Shown here: positions 1-7,652 of the stretch, in pieces
Layout of the letters: every line of letters starts with the position of its first letter
Numbering within the stretch: position 1 is the first letter of the stretch
From: Bacteroidaceae bacterium
Lineage (GTDB): Bacteria > Bacteroidota > Bacteroidia > Bacteroidales > Barnesiellaceae_A
Direction of reading: 5' to 3'
Length of the DNA stretch: 45,648 bases
Assembly (NCBI GenBank): GCA_017532725.1
Contig: JAFXIZ010000044.1
Coordinates: forward strand, 1 to 45,648
Notes under the pieces: model-generated
Told to the model about the DNA's origin: nothing
Seen by the model: the letters and a program-made list of their open reading frames with translations, nothing else
The model's database searches: none
Translations under genes and position numbers: made by a program

Positions 1-60
1 GACCACATTGGAAGAGCTACAATAAAAGCATTTTTTTTAGCATATCAATAATAATCTTTG

Positions 61-68
61 CAAAGATA
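61..68 (-). promoter_or_regulatory. possible -7 promoter element for a gene leaving the window on the left
   Basis: On the minus strand this reads TATCTTTG, the Bacteroidota -7 consensus TAnnTTTG. No TTTG sits at the proper upstream distance. A minus-strand ATG lies at 6-8, so a gene could begin there and run out of the window, but only two codons would be visible. The motif alone is weak evidence. Confidence 0.25.
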
Positions 69-184
69 TGTAAATCAAACAATTATAAGGTTTTTATCCT
101 ACTTTTTGTCCACCCTGCCCGATTTTATGTACTAATTTTGACCAATAAGCCCCAATTGTGTAATAGATAAGAAGTATATATACG

Positions 185-216
185 AAAAAAGGCCCGATAA
201 TAATCGAGCCTTTTTT
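185..216 (-). terminator. intrinsic terminator of tRNA-Gln
   Basis: An 8-bp stem (191-198 pairing with 203-210, one G-U pair) with an AATA-type loop is bordered by six A and six T. On the minus strand the hairpin ends in TTTTTT only a few bases past the tRNA-Gln 3' end. The symmetry would let it work in both directions. Confidence 0.85.
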
Positions 217-221
217 CGTGG

Positions 222-292
222 TTGGCTTACCAGGATTCGAACCTAGACAAACAGAACCAAAACCTGTTGTGCTACCATTACACCATAAGCCA
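222..292 (-). tRNA. tRNA-Gln (anticodon UUG)
   Basis: The minus strand folds into a full cloverleaf. The 7-bp acceptor stem pairs 286-292 with 223-229. The anticodon stem ACAGG/TCTGT closes the loop TTTTGGT with anticodon TTG. The T arm carries the loop TTCGAAT. The discriminator base is A and CCA is not encoded, as is usual in this phylum. It has its own promoter (327-358) and terminator (185-216), so it is a single-gene transcription unit. Confidence 0.97.
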
Positions 293-326
293 ATACCTTG
301 TGCCAAGGAATTTTCCTAAAGCGTTG

Positions 327-358
327 CAAAGGTAATAACAATTTTCTAATCCACCAAA
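327..358 (-). promoter_or_regulatory. promoter of tRNA-Gln
   Basis: The minus strand has TTTG (355-358), a 20-base spacer and TACCTTTG (327-334). This matches the Bacteroidota primary-sigma consensus TTTG-N19-21-TAnnTTTG exactly. The -7 element ends 35 bases before the mature tRNA 5' end. Confidence 0.85.
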
Positions 359-435
359 TTTTTAGAAAAGAATTTTACAAAAAGAGCATAAAATGAAATT
401 AAAATAGGGTTTTAAATGTTTTTCTATGGCTATAT

Positions 436-633
436 TTAGGTTTCTTGTATGTTATATATATAGTGAAAAGATATATAAAAACCCTTTGAAACAGATTCTC
501 CTTTTTTGCAAATTATATCTCCTACGAGGGATGTATCGAAAAAAGAAAATCTATTATTGATTTCACTCTCTACCAAAGGAATATTATAGATTCCATCGGG
601 GCTTGAATAATCTTTCATCCTTAAAGTTTCCAT
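436..633 (-). CDS. doubtful small hypothetical protein
   Basis: A 65-codon reading frame begins at an ATG at 631-633; the frame extends upstream only through a TTG at 663. The product has no signal peptide, membrane segment or motif I recognise. The DNA is more AT-rich than neighbouring genes and lacks their codon bias. One arm of the 19-bp inverted repeat (546-564) lies inside the frame. It may be chance, or a remnant of a larger gene. The rest of the gap between tRNA-Gln and tyrS is AT-rich DNA with the inverted repeat and no other feature. Confidence 0.2.
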   Translation of the reverse strand: METLRMKDYSSPDGIYNIPLVESEINNRFSFFDTSLVGDIICKKGESVSKGFYISFHYIYNIQET

Positions 634-674
634 AATATTCTTTCTTGTAAAAGTAGAAATCAATAATAGATTTT
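546..674. repeat. 19-bp perfect inverted repeat with 91-bp spacer
   Basis: The arms at 546-564 and 656-674 are exact reverse complements over 19 bases (left arm begins AAAATCTATTATTG). They enclose 91 bp. The right arm ends 28 bp from the 3' end of tyrS, so a tyrS transcript reading through could fold here. No T-run follows either arm, so it does not look like a normal terminator. The spacing also fits a small invertible segment or a degenerate MITE. Confidence 0.7.
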
Positions 675-701
675 ACTACTGTATAGCAGTCAAACTGCCT
701 C

Positions 702-1994
702 TTATCGTGCTATAACGAGGTAATAATTTTTCTTACCCTTTTGCACAATGAGGTATTTTCCTGCAACCAAATAAGTATCGTCTATTACTTGATCGAAGGC
801 TGCAAGTTTCTCTTTGTTAATAGAAACACCACCACCTTGAGTAAGTTTGCGCATCTCTCCTTTTGAGGGGAAGATAGCGGCTTTGTCGGTGGTGAGTTCT
901 ACGGCTTTGATACCTGCTTTGAGTTCTTCGAGAGATACCTCGAATGTGGGTACTCCGTCGAATACATCGAGCAGTGTGGCTTCATCAAGATTCTTCAAAG
1001 CATCGGCAGTTGTATTACCAAACAATATGTTAGATGCTGCTACGGCTGCTTCGTATGCCTCTTGGCTGTGTACCATAACGGTAATCTCTTGAGCCAAACG
1101 CTTTTGCAAAGGACGCAAGTGGGGTGCTTCGTGTTGTTCGGCTATGATAGCATCAATCTCTTCTTTGGTAAGTGAAGTAAATATCTTGATATATCGTTCG
1201 GCATCTACGTCGCTTACATTGAGCCAGAATTGGTAGAATTTATAAGGCGAAGTGTAGCGAGGATCGAGCCATACGTTACCACTCTCTGTTTTACCAAATT
1301 TTGTACCGTCGGCTTTGGTTATAAGAGGGCAAGTGATGGCAAAAGCCTCACCACCATACATACGGCGAATAAGTTCGGTACCGGTGGTTATATTACCCCA
1401 TTGGTCCGAGCCACCCATTTGGAGTCGGCAATTGCGATTCTTAAAGAGGTATGCAAAGTCATAACCTTGCATCAATTGATATGAAAATTCGGTGAAAGAC
1501 ATACCCTCGCCCGATGTTCCCGAAAGACGTTTTTTAACAGAGTCTTTTGCCATCATATAGTTGACGGTAATGAGTTTACCTACGCTGCGAATAAAGTCGA
1601 TAAAAGAGAATTCTTTCATCCAATCGTAGTTGTTTACAAGTTCGGCTGCATTGGGAGCGTCAGAATCGAAATCGAGGAAGTGTGCCAATTGTTTTTTTAT
1701 GGCTTCTTGATTGTGACGGAGTGTATTCTCATCGAGCAATTTGCGTTCTTGCGATTTCATTGAGGGGTCGCCTATCATACCTGTAGCACCACCAACGAGT
1801 GCAATAGGTTTGTGACCGGCGCGTTGCAAGTGACGCAACATCATAACGCCTACAAGGTGACCTATGTGTAGTGAGTCGGCAGTGGGGTCAATACCAAGGT
1901 ATCCTACTGTCATCTCTTTTTGCATTTGTTCTTCGGTGCCGGGCATCATATCGTGTATCATACCACGCCATTTGAGTTCTTCTATAAAGTTCAT
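702..1994 (-). CDS. tyrS: tyrosyl-tRNA synthetase
   Basis: This class I aminoacyl-tRNA synthetase charges tRNA-Tyr with tyrosine in the cytoplasm. The 430-residue length is normal for the bacterial enzyme. The HIGH signature is present (HIGHL, near residue 43). The KMSKS-type loop reads KFGKTE (near residue 235), the form usual in bacterial TyrS. The tyrosine/tRNA recognition segment has [11 protein letters not shown] and [10 protein letters not shown]. The C-terminal 80 residues form an S4 RNA-binding domain (SINKEKL, near residue 375, to the end). The ATG at 1994 gives the family N-terminus ([11 protein letters not shown]). It is transcribed alone from the promoter at 2040-2070. Confidence 0.98.
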   Translation of the reverse strand: MNFIEELKWRGMIHDMMPGTEEQMQKEMTVGYLGIDPTADSLHIGHLVGVMMLRHLQRAGHKPIALVGGATGMIGDPSMKSQERKLLDENTLRHNQEAIKKQLAHFLDFDSDAPNAAELVNNYDWMKEFSFIDFIRSVGKLITVNYMMAKDSVKKRLSGTSGEGMSFTEFSYQLMQGYDFAYLFKNRNCRLQMGGSDQWGNITTGTELIRRMYGGEAFAITCPLITKADGTKFGKTESGNVWLDPRYTSPYKFYQFWLNVSDVDAERYIKIFTSLTKEEIDAIIAEQHEAPHLRPLQKRLAQEITVMVHSQEAYEAAVAASNILFGNTTADALKNLDEATLLDVFDGVPTFEVSLEELKAGIKAVELTTDKAAIFPSKGEMRKLTQGGGVSINKEKLAAFDQVIDDTYLVAGKYLIVQKGKKNYYLVIAR

Positions 1995-2039
1995 AAGTTT
2001 ATGGATTTATATTTATATTTACTAAAATAGAGTGAGTTG

Positions 2040-2070
2040 CAAAAATAGTATAGTTTGGTTTAAAATACAA
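2040..2070 (-). promoter_or_regulatory. promoter of tyrS
   Basis: On the minus strand TTG (2068-2070), a 20-base spacer and TATTTTTG (2040-2047) match the Bacteroidota consensus. It lies between the tatD stop and the tyrS start, so tyrS can be transcribed independently of the upstream operon. The mRNA leader would be about 40 nt. Confidence 0.7.
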
Positions 2071-2075
2071 TTATT

Positions 2076-2705
2076 CTACTTGAAAAAATAGTTTTCGGCT
2101 CGGTTTGCTATAGATTGTTTAAGTTGCTCCATAGTAATATTTTTAATTTGTGCTATGTTGCTGTATATTGAGGATATATCGGCAGGGCTTTCATCGCTTT
2201 CGATCCATAGTTTTTCGAGTGGTGTAATTTCTACAGCCTTTACATTGAATTTTTCGCCGAAAGAGAGGTGTATATTCTCTCTAAGCAGTTGTTGTGCGCT
2301 TTGTTCGTTACCTCTGTATCCGTGTATTATCCATTGTTGGGTGGGCTTGTGTTTGCGATGTAAGGCTATGATAATCTCTATAGCCCGTACAACGTGCAGT
2401 ATAAGGGGTTTTTGGTGTTTTTCCGACAATAGTATATGTTGTTCCAATAGTTCTATTTGTTGTTCCAATGCTGCTCCTTTCAATCGGTCAATACCCGTTT
2501 CGCCTATGGCAACAACTTGATTGTCTATAACGATATTTTGCAGTGATTGTAAATCGTTAGTTGTAGCAATAAGGCTATCCCAAGGGTGTATTCCTACCGA
2601 GTAGTATAACGAAGGTTGGGGCGTAAACATACCGGGCGACACAGAGATAACAGAATTTTCTCGGTGTACATCGTGAGTATGTATATCGTAAATAGAGGTA
2701 TTCAC
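2076..2705 (-). CDS. TatD-family metal-dependent hydrolase
   Basis: This is a TatD/YcfH-type amidohydrolase-fold protein (putative DNase or phosphodiesterase). The metal-ligand motifs are in order: HTH (residues 9-11), GETGID with the bridging Glu, LHVVR, IHGYRGN and ESDESP with the final Asp. At 209 residues it is shorter than E. coli TatD (about 260) but within the range of the short Bacteroidales members. The start is a GTG whose last two bases overlap the yidD stop (GTGA), which implies translational coupling. It is the last gene of the rnpA-yidD-tatD series and ends in TAG. The substrate is not known from sequence. Confidence 0.85.
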   Translation of the reverse strand: MNTSIYDIHTHDVHRENSVISVSPGMFTPQPSLYYSVGIHPWDSLIATTNDLQSLQNIVIDNQVVAIGETGIDRLKGAALEQQIELLEQHILLSEKHQKPLILHVVRAIEIIIALHRKHKPTQQWIIHGYRGNEQSAQQLLRENIHLSFGEKFNVKAVEITPLEKLWIESDESPADISSIYSNIAQIKNITMEQLKQSIANRAENYFFK

Positions 2706-2932
2706 GGTACAGGGTCATATCCACTGCCACCCCAAGGATGACAACGGCAAATGCGTTTAATGGTAAGCCACAAACCTTTCAGTGGCCCGTGTTTTTTAAT
2801 GGCTTCTATGGCATATTGCGAGCAGGTGGGGGTGTATCGGCACGTCGGGGGTAGCAACGGCGATATGCAGTTGCGATAGAAGTATATGGGTAACAGTAGT
2901 AGTTGCGAAACTATTTTCTTCACTATTTCCAT
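2702..2932 (-). CDS. yidD: membrane protein insertion efficiency factor YidD
   Basis: YidD is a small inner-membrane-associated protein that helps YidC insert and fold membrane proteins. The 76-residue product has an amphipathic N-terminal helix ([15 protein letters not shown]). It carries the conserved cysteine-rich core [11 protein letters not shown], then [16 protein letters not shown] and GSGYDPVP, which covers essentially the whole family. It starts at ATG 2930-2932, eight bases after the rnpA stop, and its stop overlaps the GTG of tatD. The rnpA-yidD pairing is conserved across bacteria. Confidence 0.96.
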   Translation of the reverse strand: MEIVKKIVSQLLLLPIYFYRNCISPLLPPTCRYTPTCSQYAIEAIKKHGPLKGLWLTIKRICRCHPWGGSGYDPVP

Positions 2933-2940
2933 ACTGTTAG

Positions 2941-3327
2941 TTATTCGGTATCTTTGTTTAAGATATGGGCAAGTTTACGGAGTATTTCTATCATCTGTTT
3001 TTCGATGATGTGATACTCCTTTTGTTCGGCTGCAATGTAAAGGAAAGCCATATCTAAACATTTATCGCCATTATAATTTATAATATCTTTGTGTAGTCGG
3101 TAGGCCTCTCTGACACGACGACGCAACCACACACGTTTTACTGCTTTCTTAAATTTACGCTTGGGTACACTTACGAAAAACTGATGCTGTTCGTCGGGGC
3201 TGCTCTTGGGGTGTATGCGATAAACTATGCGCAAGGGATATTGTGCAAAAGATTGTCCTTCGGCAAAAAGTGTTTCAATCTTTTTGCGACTGCATAATTT
3301 TTCTTCTTTCGACAATCGGTGCGACAT
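2941..3327 (-). CDS. rnpA: ribonuclease P protein component
   Basis: RnpA is the protein subunit of RNase P, which removes tRNA 5' leaders together with the RNA subunit. The basic N-terminus ([20 protein letters not shown]) leads to the family RNR region, [22 protein letters not shown], of which the key part is [13 protein letters not shown] chose the ATG at 3325-3327 (128 residues). The frame extends 11 codons further to an ATG at 3358-3360, but that ATG lies in the loop of the terminator hairpin 3344-3375, so it is unlikely to begin translation. The gene leads rnpA-yidD-tatD. Its promoter was not found and may lie inside the 3' end of hemD. Confidence 0.95.
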   Translation of the reverse strand: MSHRLSKEEKLCSRKKIETLFAEGQSFAQYPLRIVYRIHPKSSPDEQHQFFVSVPKRKFKKAVKRVWLRRRVREAYRLHKDIINYNGDKCLDMAFLYIAAEQKEYHIIEKQMIEILRKLAHILNKDTE

Positions 3328-3337
3328 AGTTTTATTG

Positions 3338-3375
3338 AAAAAACACCTCGTATGTGCCATAGCACTTACGAGGTG
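3338..3375 (-). terminator. intrinsic terminator or attenuator between hemD and rnpA
   Basis: A 14-bp stem with one T-T mismatch (3344-3357 with 3362-3375) and a 4-base loop is followed on the minus strand by TTTTTT (3338-3343). It lies 24 bases past the hemD stop and ends 10 bases before the likely rnpA ATG. The position suggests either termination of the hemD operon or attenuation of readthrough into rnpA. Confidence 0.9.
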
Positions 3376-3399
3376 ATATGGTTATTGTAAAGAATGGTT

Positions 3400-4152
3400 T
3401 TATTTCTTTTTATTATAGTTTTTCAGATACAAGTCGAGGGCTCCTGTCATCGAAGGCATTTCGGGGGTAGGGGCTTCTATATCAAGGCGCAATCCGGCAT
3501 CTTTGGCAGCCTTGGCTGTTGTAGGGCCAAAACAAGCAATCTTGATATCACCTTGTTTGAATTCGGGGAAATTCTTCATTAACGAGGCTATACCGGCAGG
3601 GCTGAAGAATACCAACATATCGTAATCAAAAGGCTCATCGGGTGTGAAATCGTTACTTACAGTACGATACATAATGGCTTTTGTATAGTTGATGTTGTGT
3701 TTCTCCAAGAGGGCTGTATCATCGTTTTTGTGTACATCGGAAACGGGATACAGATATTTTTCGTTGTATCTGGCAAGCAGGGGTACCAAGTCCTCGAGTT
3801 TGTTCGACTTGTTTCCGTGATGTATTTTGCGCTTGCGATAAATGATATACTTTTGAAGGTATAGCGAAATACTCTCAGTTGTGCAAAAGTATTTCATTGT
3901 GTCGGGTATGGTTACACGCAGACTCTTGCACAGCGTAAAGAAGTGGTCGATAGCAGTTCTTGCGGTGAAAATTATCGCCGTATGGTCAAGAATAGATATC
4001 TTTTGTTGACGAAATTCTTTAGATGTCAAGCCTTCAACCTTGATAAAAGGACGAAAAACTACATCGACATCGTACTTTTGTGCTATGTCGTAGTAGGGTG
4101 ATTTTTCGGTTGTAGGCTTAGGCTGAGATATGAGTATCTTGTTAATTTTCAA
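3400..4152 (-). CDS. hemD: uroporphyrinogen-III synthase
   Basis: HemD cyclises hydroxymethylbilane with inversion of ring D in tetrapyrrole synthesis. The product is 250 residues, a normal length. It begins KILISQPKP, as in Bacteroidales homologues. It has the two-domain HemD architecture, with the second-half signature MLVFFSPAGIASLMKNFP and then ACFGPTTAKAAKDAG near the C-terminus. The start codon is TTG (4150-4152). An in-frame stop lies five codons upstream and no ATG precedes the conserved N-terminus, so TTG is the only reasonable choice. It follows the DUF4271 gene by 18 bp and is terminated at 3338-3375. Confidence 0.93.
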   Translation of the reverse strand: MKINKILISQPKPTTEKSPYYDIAQKYDVDVVFRPFIKVEGLTSKEFRQQKISILDHTAIIFTARTAIDHFFTLCKSLRVTIPDTMKYFCTTESISLYLQKYIIYRKRKIHHGNKSNKLEDLVPLLARYNEKYLYPVSDVHKNDDTALLEKHNINYTKAIMYRTVSNDFTPDEPFDYDMLVFFSPAGIASLMKNFPEFKQGDIKIACFGPTTAKAAKDAGLRLDIEAPTPEMPSMTGALDLYLKNYNKKK

Positions 4153-4170
4153 TGCTGTATGAAATTAAAA

Positions 4171-5064
4171 TCAAAAAATATTATATACGCTTATCACCAA
4201 TCTTTTCAATAAAAGAAGAGGTGTTATTTCAAGGGCGCAAAGGTACAAAATTAAATAAAGCAAACCGAAAATTTGTAGTGAAAAAATTATAATACCCTTA
4301 TAAATTATAATCAGGCGTGATAAAATAAAGATAATAAGACAGATAATACTTGCTACCGGTACTACACCGGGCACAAATATCATAAGCAATATAAACGGGG
4401 TGAGAAATAATCCTATAAAGAGATTTATTTTTGTAAAACTGTCATCGAAAAGTTGTGTTTGTTGCTTGTCACTGAATATGTTACCGAGTATATTGTACAC
4501 AAGGCGTTGTGCCAGATAGAATAGGGCGCATATTGTTATACATAGTGCTATGGCCGGTAGTATATGCTTACTGTTTGTAACTATTTTGTCTATCCAAGTG
4601 TAGTAAATAGCGATACCCTCGGTAACAAAGGTTATGGTGAGCAGCGACAGTTTCAGTTGATTTTCGTTGATGGTTGTTTCGTCGAGCATATTCCCTCGCA
4701 TATTAATCTTAAAGAGCGACTCGAAGGTGTAACGAAGATATTTGGCACCACGTCGATAAGATATTGCAAAGAATACAAACGATAGTATCAACAACGTTAT
4801 CACCCACGAGTTGGAGGCAAGGGTAGAGGGTATCTCTTCTCCATCAAATCTCTCTCTTATGGTTGCTATCGATTCGGTGTGGCTTATGAGTTGATGTGTA
4901 TCGGTGCTGAATAACTCCAAGATTGTAATATCCATTCCGTTATTTGTTGTGTCGAGACATAGTGACAAAGTTGTGCAGGTGTCGGTACTTGCTGTATCGA
5001 CCCTATCCATTATAGGCATTGCTGTGGCTATGTTTTCCGTAACGGTTTGGATATCTTGTTTCAT
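4171..5064 (-). CDS. DUF4271 integral membrane protein
   Basis: This 297-residue protein belongs to the Bacteroidota-specific DUF4271 family, usually found beside hemD. It has a hydrophilic N-terminal region of about 80 residues followed by several hydrophobic segments: WVITLLILSFVFFAI, LSLLTITFVTEGIAIYYTW, ILPAIALCITICALFYL, LFIGLFLTPFILLMIFV, VASIICLIIFILSRL and IFGLLYLILYLCALEITP. The function is unknown; inner-membrane location is inferred. It lies 9 bases after the LOG gene and 18 before hemD, so it is probably cotranscribed with both. Confidence 0.85.
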   Translation of the reverse strand: MKQDIQTVTENIATAMPIMDRVDTASTDTCTTLSLCLDTTNNGMDITILELFSTDTHQLISHTESIATIRERFDGEEIPSTLASNSWVITLLILSFVFFAISYRRGAKYLRYTFESLFKINMRGNMLDETTINENQLKLSLLTITFVTEGIAIYYTWIDKIVTNSKHILPAIALCITICALFYLAQRLVYNILGNIFSDKQQTQLFDDSFTKINLFIGLFLTPFILLMIFVPGVVPVASIICLIIFILSRLIIIYKGIIIFSLQIFGLLYLILYLCALEITPLLLLKRLVISVYNIF

Positions 5065-5073
5065 TGCATTATT

Positions 5074-5661
5074 CTATTTTACAACGGCAAATTTTCCCAT
5101 CGTTGCATCCCATTCTTCAATGCTGTCGAGTGCTGCTATAACCTCTTCGGGTGTTTGCGCCACATACCACAATGAGGCGTGAATATCGCGCATAAAATGG
5201 TTGTCGATAGCATTTTGCAACATCTGCAACAGTGGGGTATAGTAGTTGGCTGTGTTGAGTATGATGATGGGGTGAGTGTATAATCCTAATTGTTTCCAAG
5301 TGATGATTTCGAGCAACTCCTCAAGTGTGCCGCAACCACCGGGCAGGGCAATGGCAGCCTTGCCCATTTGAGCCATACTCTCCTTGCGCTCGTGCATATT
5401 TTCGGTTACTACCAATTGGGTGAGGTTGTTGTGGCACCAATCACGTTCCACCATAAATCGGGGTATTACTCCTATGGCTTTGCCCCCTCTTGATAGCACT
5501 CCGTCGGCCACACAGCCCATCAAACCTTGTTTACCGGCACCATATACGATGGTTGTGCCACGCAGGGCAAGCAGTTGAGCAAGGCGATCGGTTGCTTCGA
5601 AAAAGCAAGAATCGACCATAGGACTCGATGCGCAATATATCGTTACTTGTTCTCTTTTCAT
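5074..5661 (-). CDS. LOG-family Rossmann-fold protein (putative nucleoside-5'-monophosphate phosphoribohydrolase)
   Basis: This 195-residue protein is of the TIGR00730/LOG family. It has the nucleotide-binding segment YGAGKQGLMGCVADGVL and the catalytic signature PGGCGTLEEL (family PGGxGTxxE). Plant LOG proteins release free cytokinin from its riboside monophosphate; the natural substrate of bacterial members is often unproven, so the activity is inferred from family. It starts at ATG 5659-5661, about 25 bases downstream of the epimerase gene and in the same direction. Confidence 0.88.
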   Translation of the reverse strand: MKREQVTIYCASSPMVDSCFFEATDRLAQLLALRGTTIVYGAGKQGLMGCVADGVLSRGGKAIGVIPRFMVERDWCHNNLTQLVVTENMHERKESMAQMGKAAIALPGGCGTLEELLEIITWKQLGLYTHPIIILNTANYYTPLLQMLQNAIDNHFMRDIHASLWYVAQTPEEVIAALDSIEEWDATMGKFAVVK

Positions 5662-5686
5662 TCTCTTGGTTGTTGATGTGTGTAGG

Positions 5687-6697
5687 TTATAACCACTTAT
5701 TCTTTTTATACCACGCTACGGTCTCTTTCACACCCTCTTCGAGTGAATATTGGGGCGTAAAGCCCAAGTCGTTGCGTGCCGGTGTGGTGTCGCACACCCA
5801 GTTGCGTTGGCTCATAATGCGATATTTGTCGCGGTTGAGAGTGCTTGTTTTGCCCATTTTGCCGGCAAACCATTCGGCTATTACCGAGATAATCCACAAC
5901 AACCAACAGGGTACTACTATGGGTATAACCACACGTTTGCCCAACTCGTTGGCTACATATTTGCGAAACTCTTGCGAGGTGTATGCGCGCTCCTCCGATA
6001 AAAAGTATCCGCGACGTGTCACCGGGGCATCAATGGCAGCAAAGATGGCTCTTACAAGGTCTTTGACGTAGATAAATGTAATGAGTTGTTTGTGATAGCC
6101 TACACCGAAGTCAAATCCCATTTTTATGGTTTGCATCATAAGCAGGTAATCCTTTTCGCGTGGGCCATATACACCTGTGGGGCGCAATATCATATAAGGA
6201 AAGTCGGGGTGTGATGCAAGGTACTCTTCGGCTTGCATTTTGCTCTTTCCGTACTCGGTATCGGGGCAGGGGATATCGGTGAGTTTTATAGGAGTGTGAT
6301 TTATTTCATCGCCTTTTCCCCACGCACTCAGGCTGCTCATATAAACAAACTTGCGAGGTATCATATCGCAAGCCACAAGCGCATCGACAAAGTTGCGCAC
6401 ATAGCCGCTGTTTATTTTATAGAAGTCGGCACTGTTCTTGCATTTAGTCACACCGAGGTTGTGTACTATATAGTCCCATCCACCGTGTTCCTCTTTGAAT
6501 TGTGCGAGTTGTTTGCACAAGTTGTCGGGGTGAGCAAAATCGAGGTCTATAAAATTGATGTTGCTATCTTGCAGATACTCGCGAGAGGAGGTCTTGCGCA
6601 CACCCGCCCACGTTTCGTATCCTCTTTTGATAGCCTCTTCGACAATGAATCCACCTATGAAACCACCGGCACCGGTAATCAATATTTTGTTTGCCAT
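5687..6697 (-). CDS. NAD(P)-dependent epimerase/dehydratase (extended SDR)
   Basis: This is a 336-residue extended short-chain dehydrogenase/reductase. The N-terminal nucleotide-binding motif is GAGGFIGGF. The active-site YGKSK (YxxxK) follows SSLSAWG, and RPTGVYGPRE is the substrate-side motif typical of sugar-nucleotide and sterol dehydrogenase-like members. A hydrophobic stretch near residue 265 (IPIVVPCWLLWIISVIAEW) suggests membrane association. The substrate cannot be assigned. I chose ATG 6695-6697, which gives MANKILITGAGG; the longer frame adds 17 unconserved residues. It appears to be first in the leftward series. Confidence 0.88.
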   Translation of the reverse strand: MANKILITGAGGFIGGFIVEEAIKRGYETWAGVRKTSSREYLQDSNINFIDLDFAHPDNLCKQLAQFKEEHGGWDYIVHNLGVTKCKNSADFYKINSGYVRNFVDALVACDMIPRKFVYMSSLSAWGKGDEINHTPIKLTDIPCPDTEYGKSKMQAEEYLASHPDFPYMILRPTGVYGPREKDYLLMMQTIKMGFDFGVGYHKQLITFIYVKDLVRAIFAAIDAPVTRRGYFLSEERAYTSQEFRKYVANELGKRVVIPIVVPCWLLWIISVIAEWFAGKMGKTSTLNRDKYRIMSQRNWVCDTTPARNDLGFTPQYSLEEGVKETVAWYKKNKWL

Positions 6698-6720
6698 ATT
6701 TAATATCCGTTTTGAGGCGA

Positions 6721-6728
6721 TAAAGATA
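6721..6728 (-). promoter_or_regulatory. possible -7 element of the epimerase-hemD series
   Basis: The minus strand reads TATCTTTA, one base from TAnnTTTG, 23 bases upstream of the epimerase ATG. No TTTG is at the expected distance, so this is a weak candidate. Confidence 0.3.
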
Positions 6729-6819
6729 CACATTTTTCGGCAAACCACCCGAATGTACAGCCTCTTTGGTGAAAAAACCTCTTTTTATGGTGTTTAATAA
6801 AGAAAAAAATCCATAATAA

Positions 6820-6851
6820 TTTGTTTTGTATGTGTTAAAAGCCTATTTTTG
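6820..6851 (+). promoter_or_regulatory. promoter of the fumarate reductase operon
   Basis: TTTG (6820-6823), a 20-base spacer and TATTTTTG (6844-6851) form an exact Bacteroidota consensus promoter. Transcription would begin near 6859, giving a leader of about 53 nt. This rules out the in-frame codon at 6849 as a start for the first gene. Confidence 0.88.
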
Positions 6852-6911
6852 CATACTGTTACTATGCGTGAAAAACATAAATACAATAATAATAACTTAA
6901 ATTTCAAACTT

Positions 6912-7625
6912 ATGTGGTTAACTAATTCGTCTATAGGACGCAAAGTAGTTATGAGTGTATCGGGACTCTTTCTCGTTCTATTCTTAACTTTTCACATGTG
7001 CATGAACCTTGCCCTTGTGTTCTCGCCCGACGCATATAATGCTATATGCGGGTTCTTGGGAGCTAATTGGTATGCTCTTGTTGGTACAGCAGTGCTTGCC
7101 GCAGGTTTCTTGGTGCACATTATTTACGCTTTCTGGTTGACTTGGCAAAACCGCAAAGCTCGTGGTAACGATCGCTATGCTGTTACAACTCGTCCCAAAA
7201 GCGTTGAGTGGGCTTCACAAAATATGTTGGTACTCGGTATCATCGTTATTTTGTTCTTGGTGCTTCATATGGCACAATTCTGGTTCAAGATGCAACTCAA
7301 TGAGATTGTTCCTGTATCTGAAGCCAATCCTCACGATGGTTCGTTCTTGGTAATCGAAACCTTCAAAAACCCTGTAATGGTAGTTATCTACCTCTTGTGG
7401 TTTGCTGCATTGTGGTTCCACTTGACTCACGGTTTCTGGAGCGCATTGCACACAATCGGTTTCAACAACAACATCTGGTTCAACCGTTGGAAAGTTATTG
7501 GTAATGTATTTGCCACTATCATCTGCCTCGGTTTTGCATTTGTTGCCGTAACCCTCTATATCCAATACGGTGTTCTTGGTTGGGAAGTTCCCCAAATACC
7601 TACTGAAATGCCGGCAGTACACTAA
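6912..7625 (+). CDS. frdC: succinate dehydrogenase/fumarate reductase cytochrome b subunit
   Basis: This is the membrane anchor of the quinol:fumarate oxidoreductase/succinate dehydrogenase complex. The 237-residue protein has five hydrophobic segments (including VSGLFLVLFLTFHMC, WYALVGTAVLAAGFLVHIIYAF, LVLGIIVILFLVLHMAQFWF, VVIYLLWFAALWFHLTHGFW and the last helix IGNVFATIICLGFAFVAVTLYI). Histidines in four of them could bind two haems, which is the B-type arrangement with one large anchor. Start ATG 6912 gives MWLTNSSIGRK and lies downstream of the predicted transcription start. It is followed by frdA after 27 bp. Confidence 0.95.
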   Translation: MWLTNSSIGRKVVMSVSGLFLVLFLTFHMCMNLALVFSPDAYNAICGFLGANWYALVGTAVLAAGFLVHIIYAFWLTWQNRKARGNDRYAVTTRPKSVEWASQNMLVLGIIVILFLVLHMAQFWFKMQLNEIVPVSEANPHDGSFLVIETFKNPVMVVIYLLWFAALWFHLTHGFWSALHTIGFNNNIWFNRWKVIGNVFATIICLGFAFVAVTLYIQYGVLGWEVPQIPTEMPAVH

Positions 7626-7652
7626 TCATTAATCTGATAAAACACAACAGTT

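Noticed and set aside
94..306. 70-codon minus-strand reading frame over tRNA-Gln
   Set aside because: It reads through the complete tRNA-Gln cloverleaf and its terminator, and the translation has no protein-like features.
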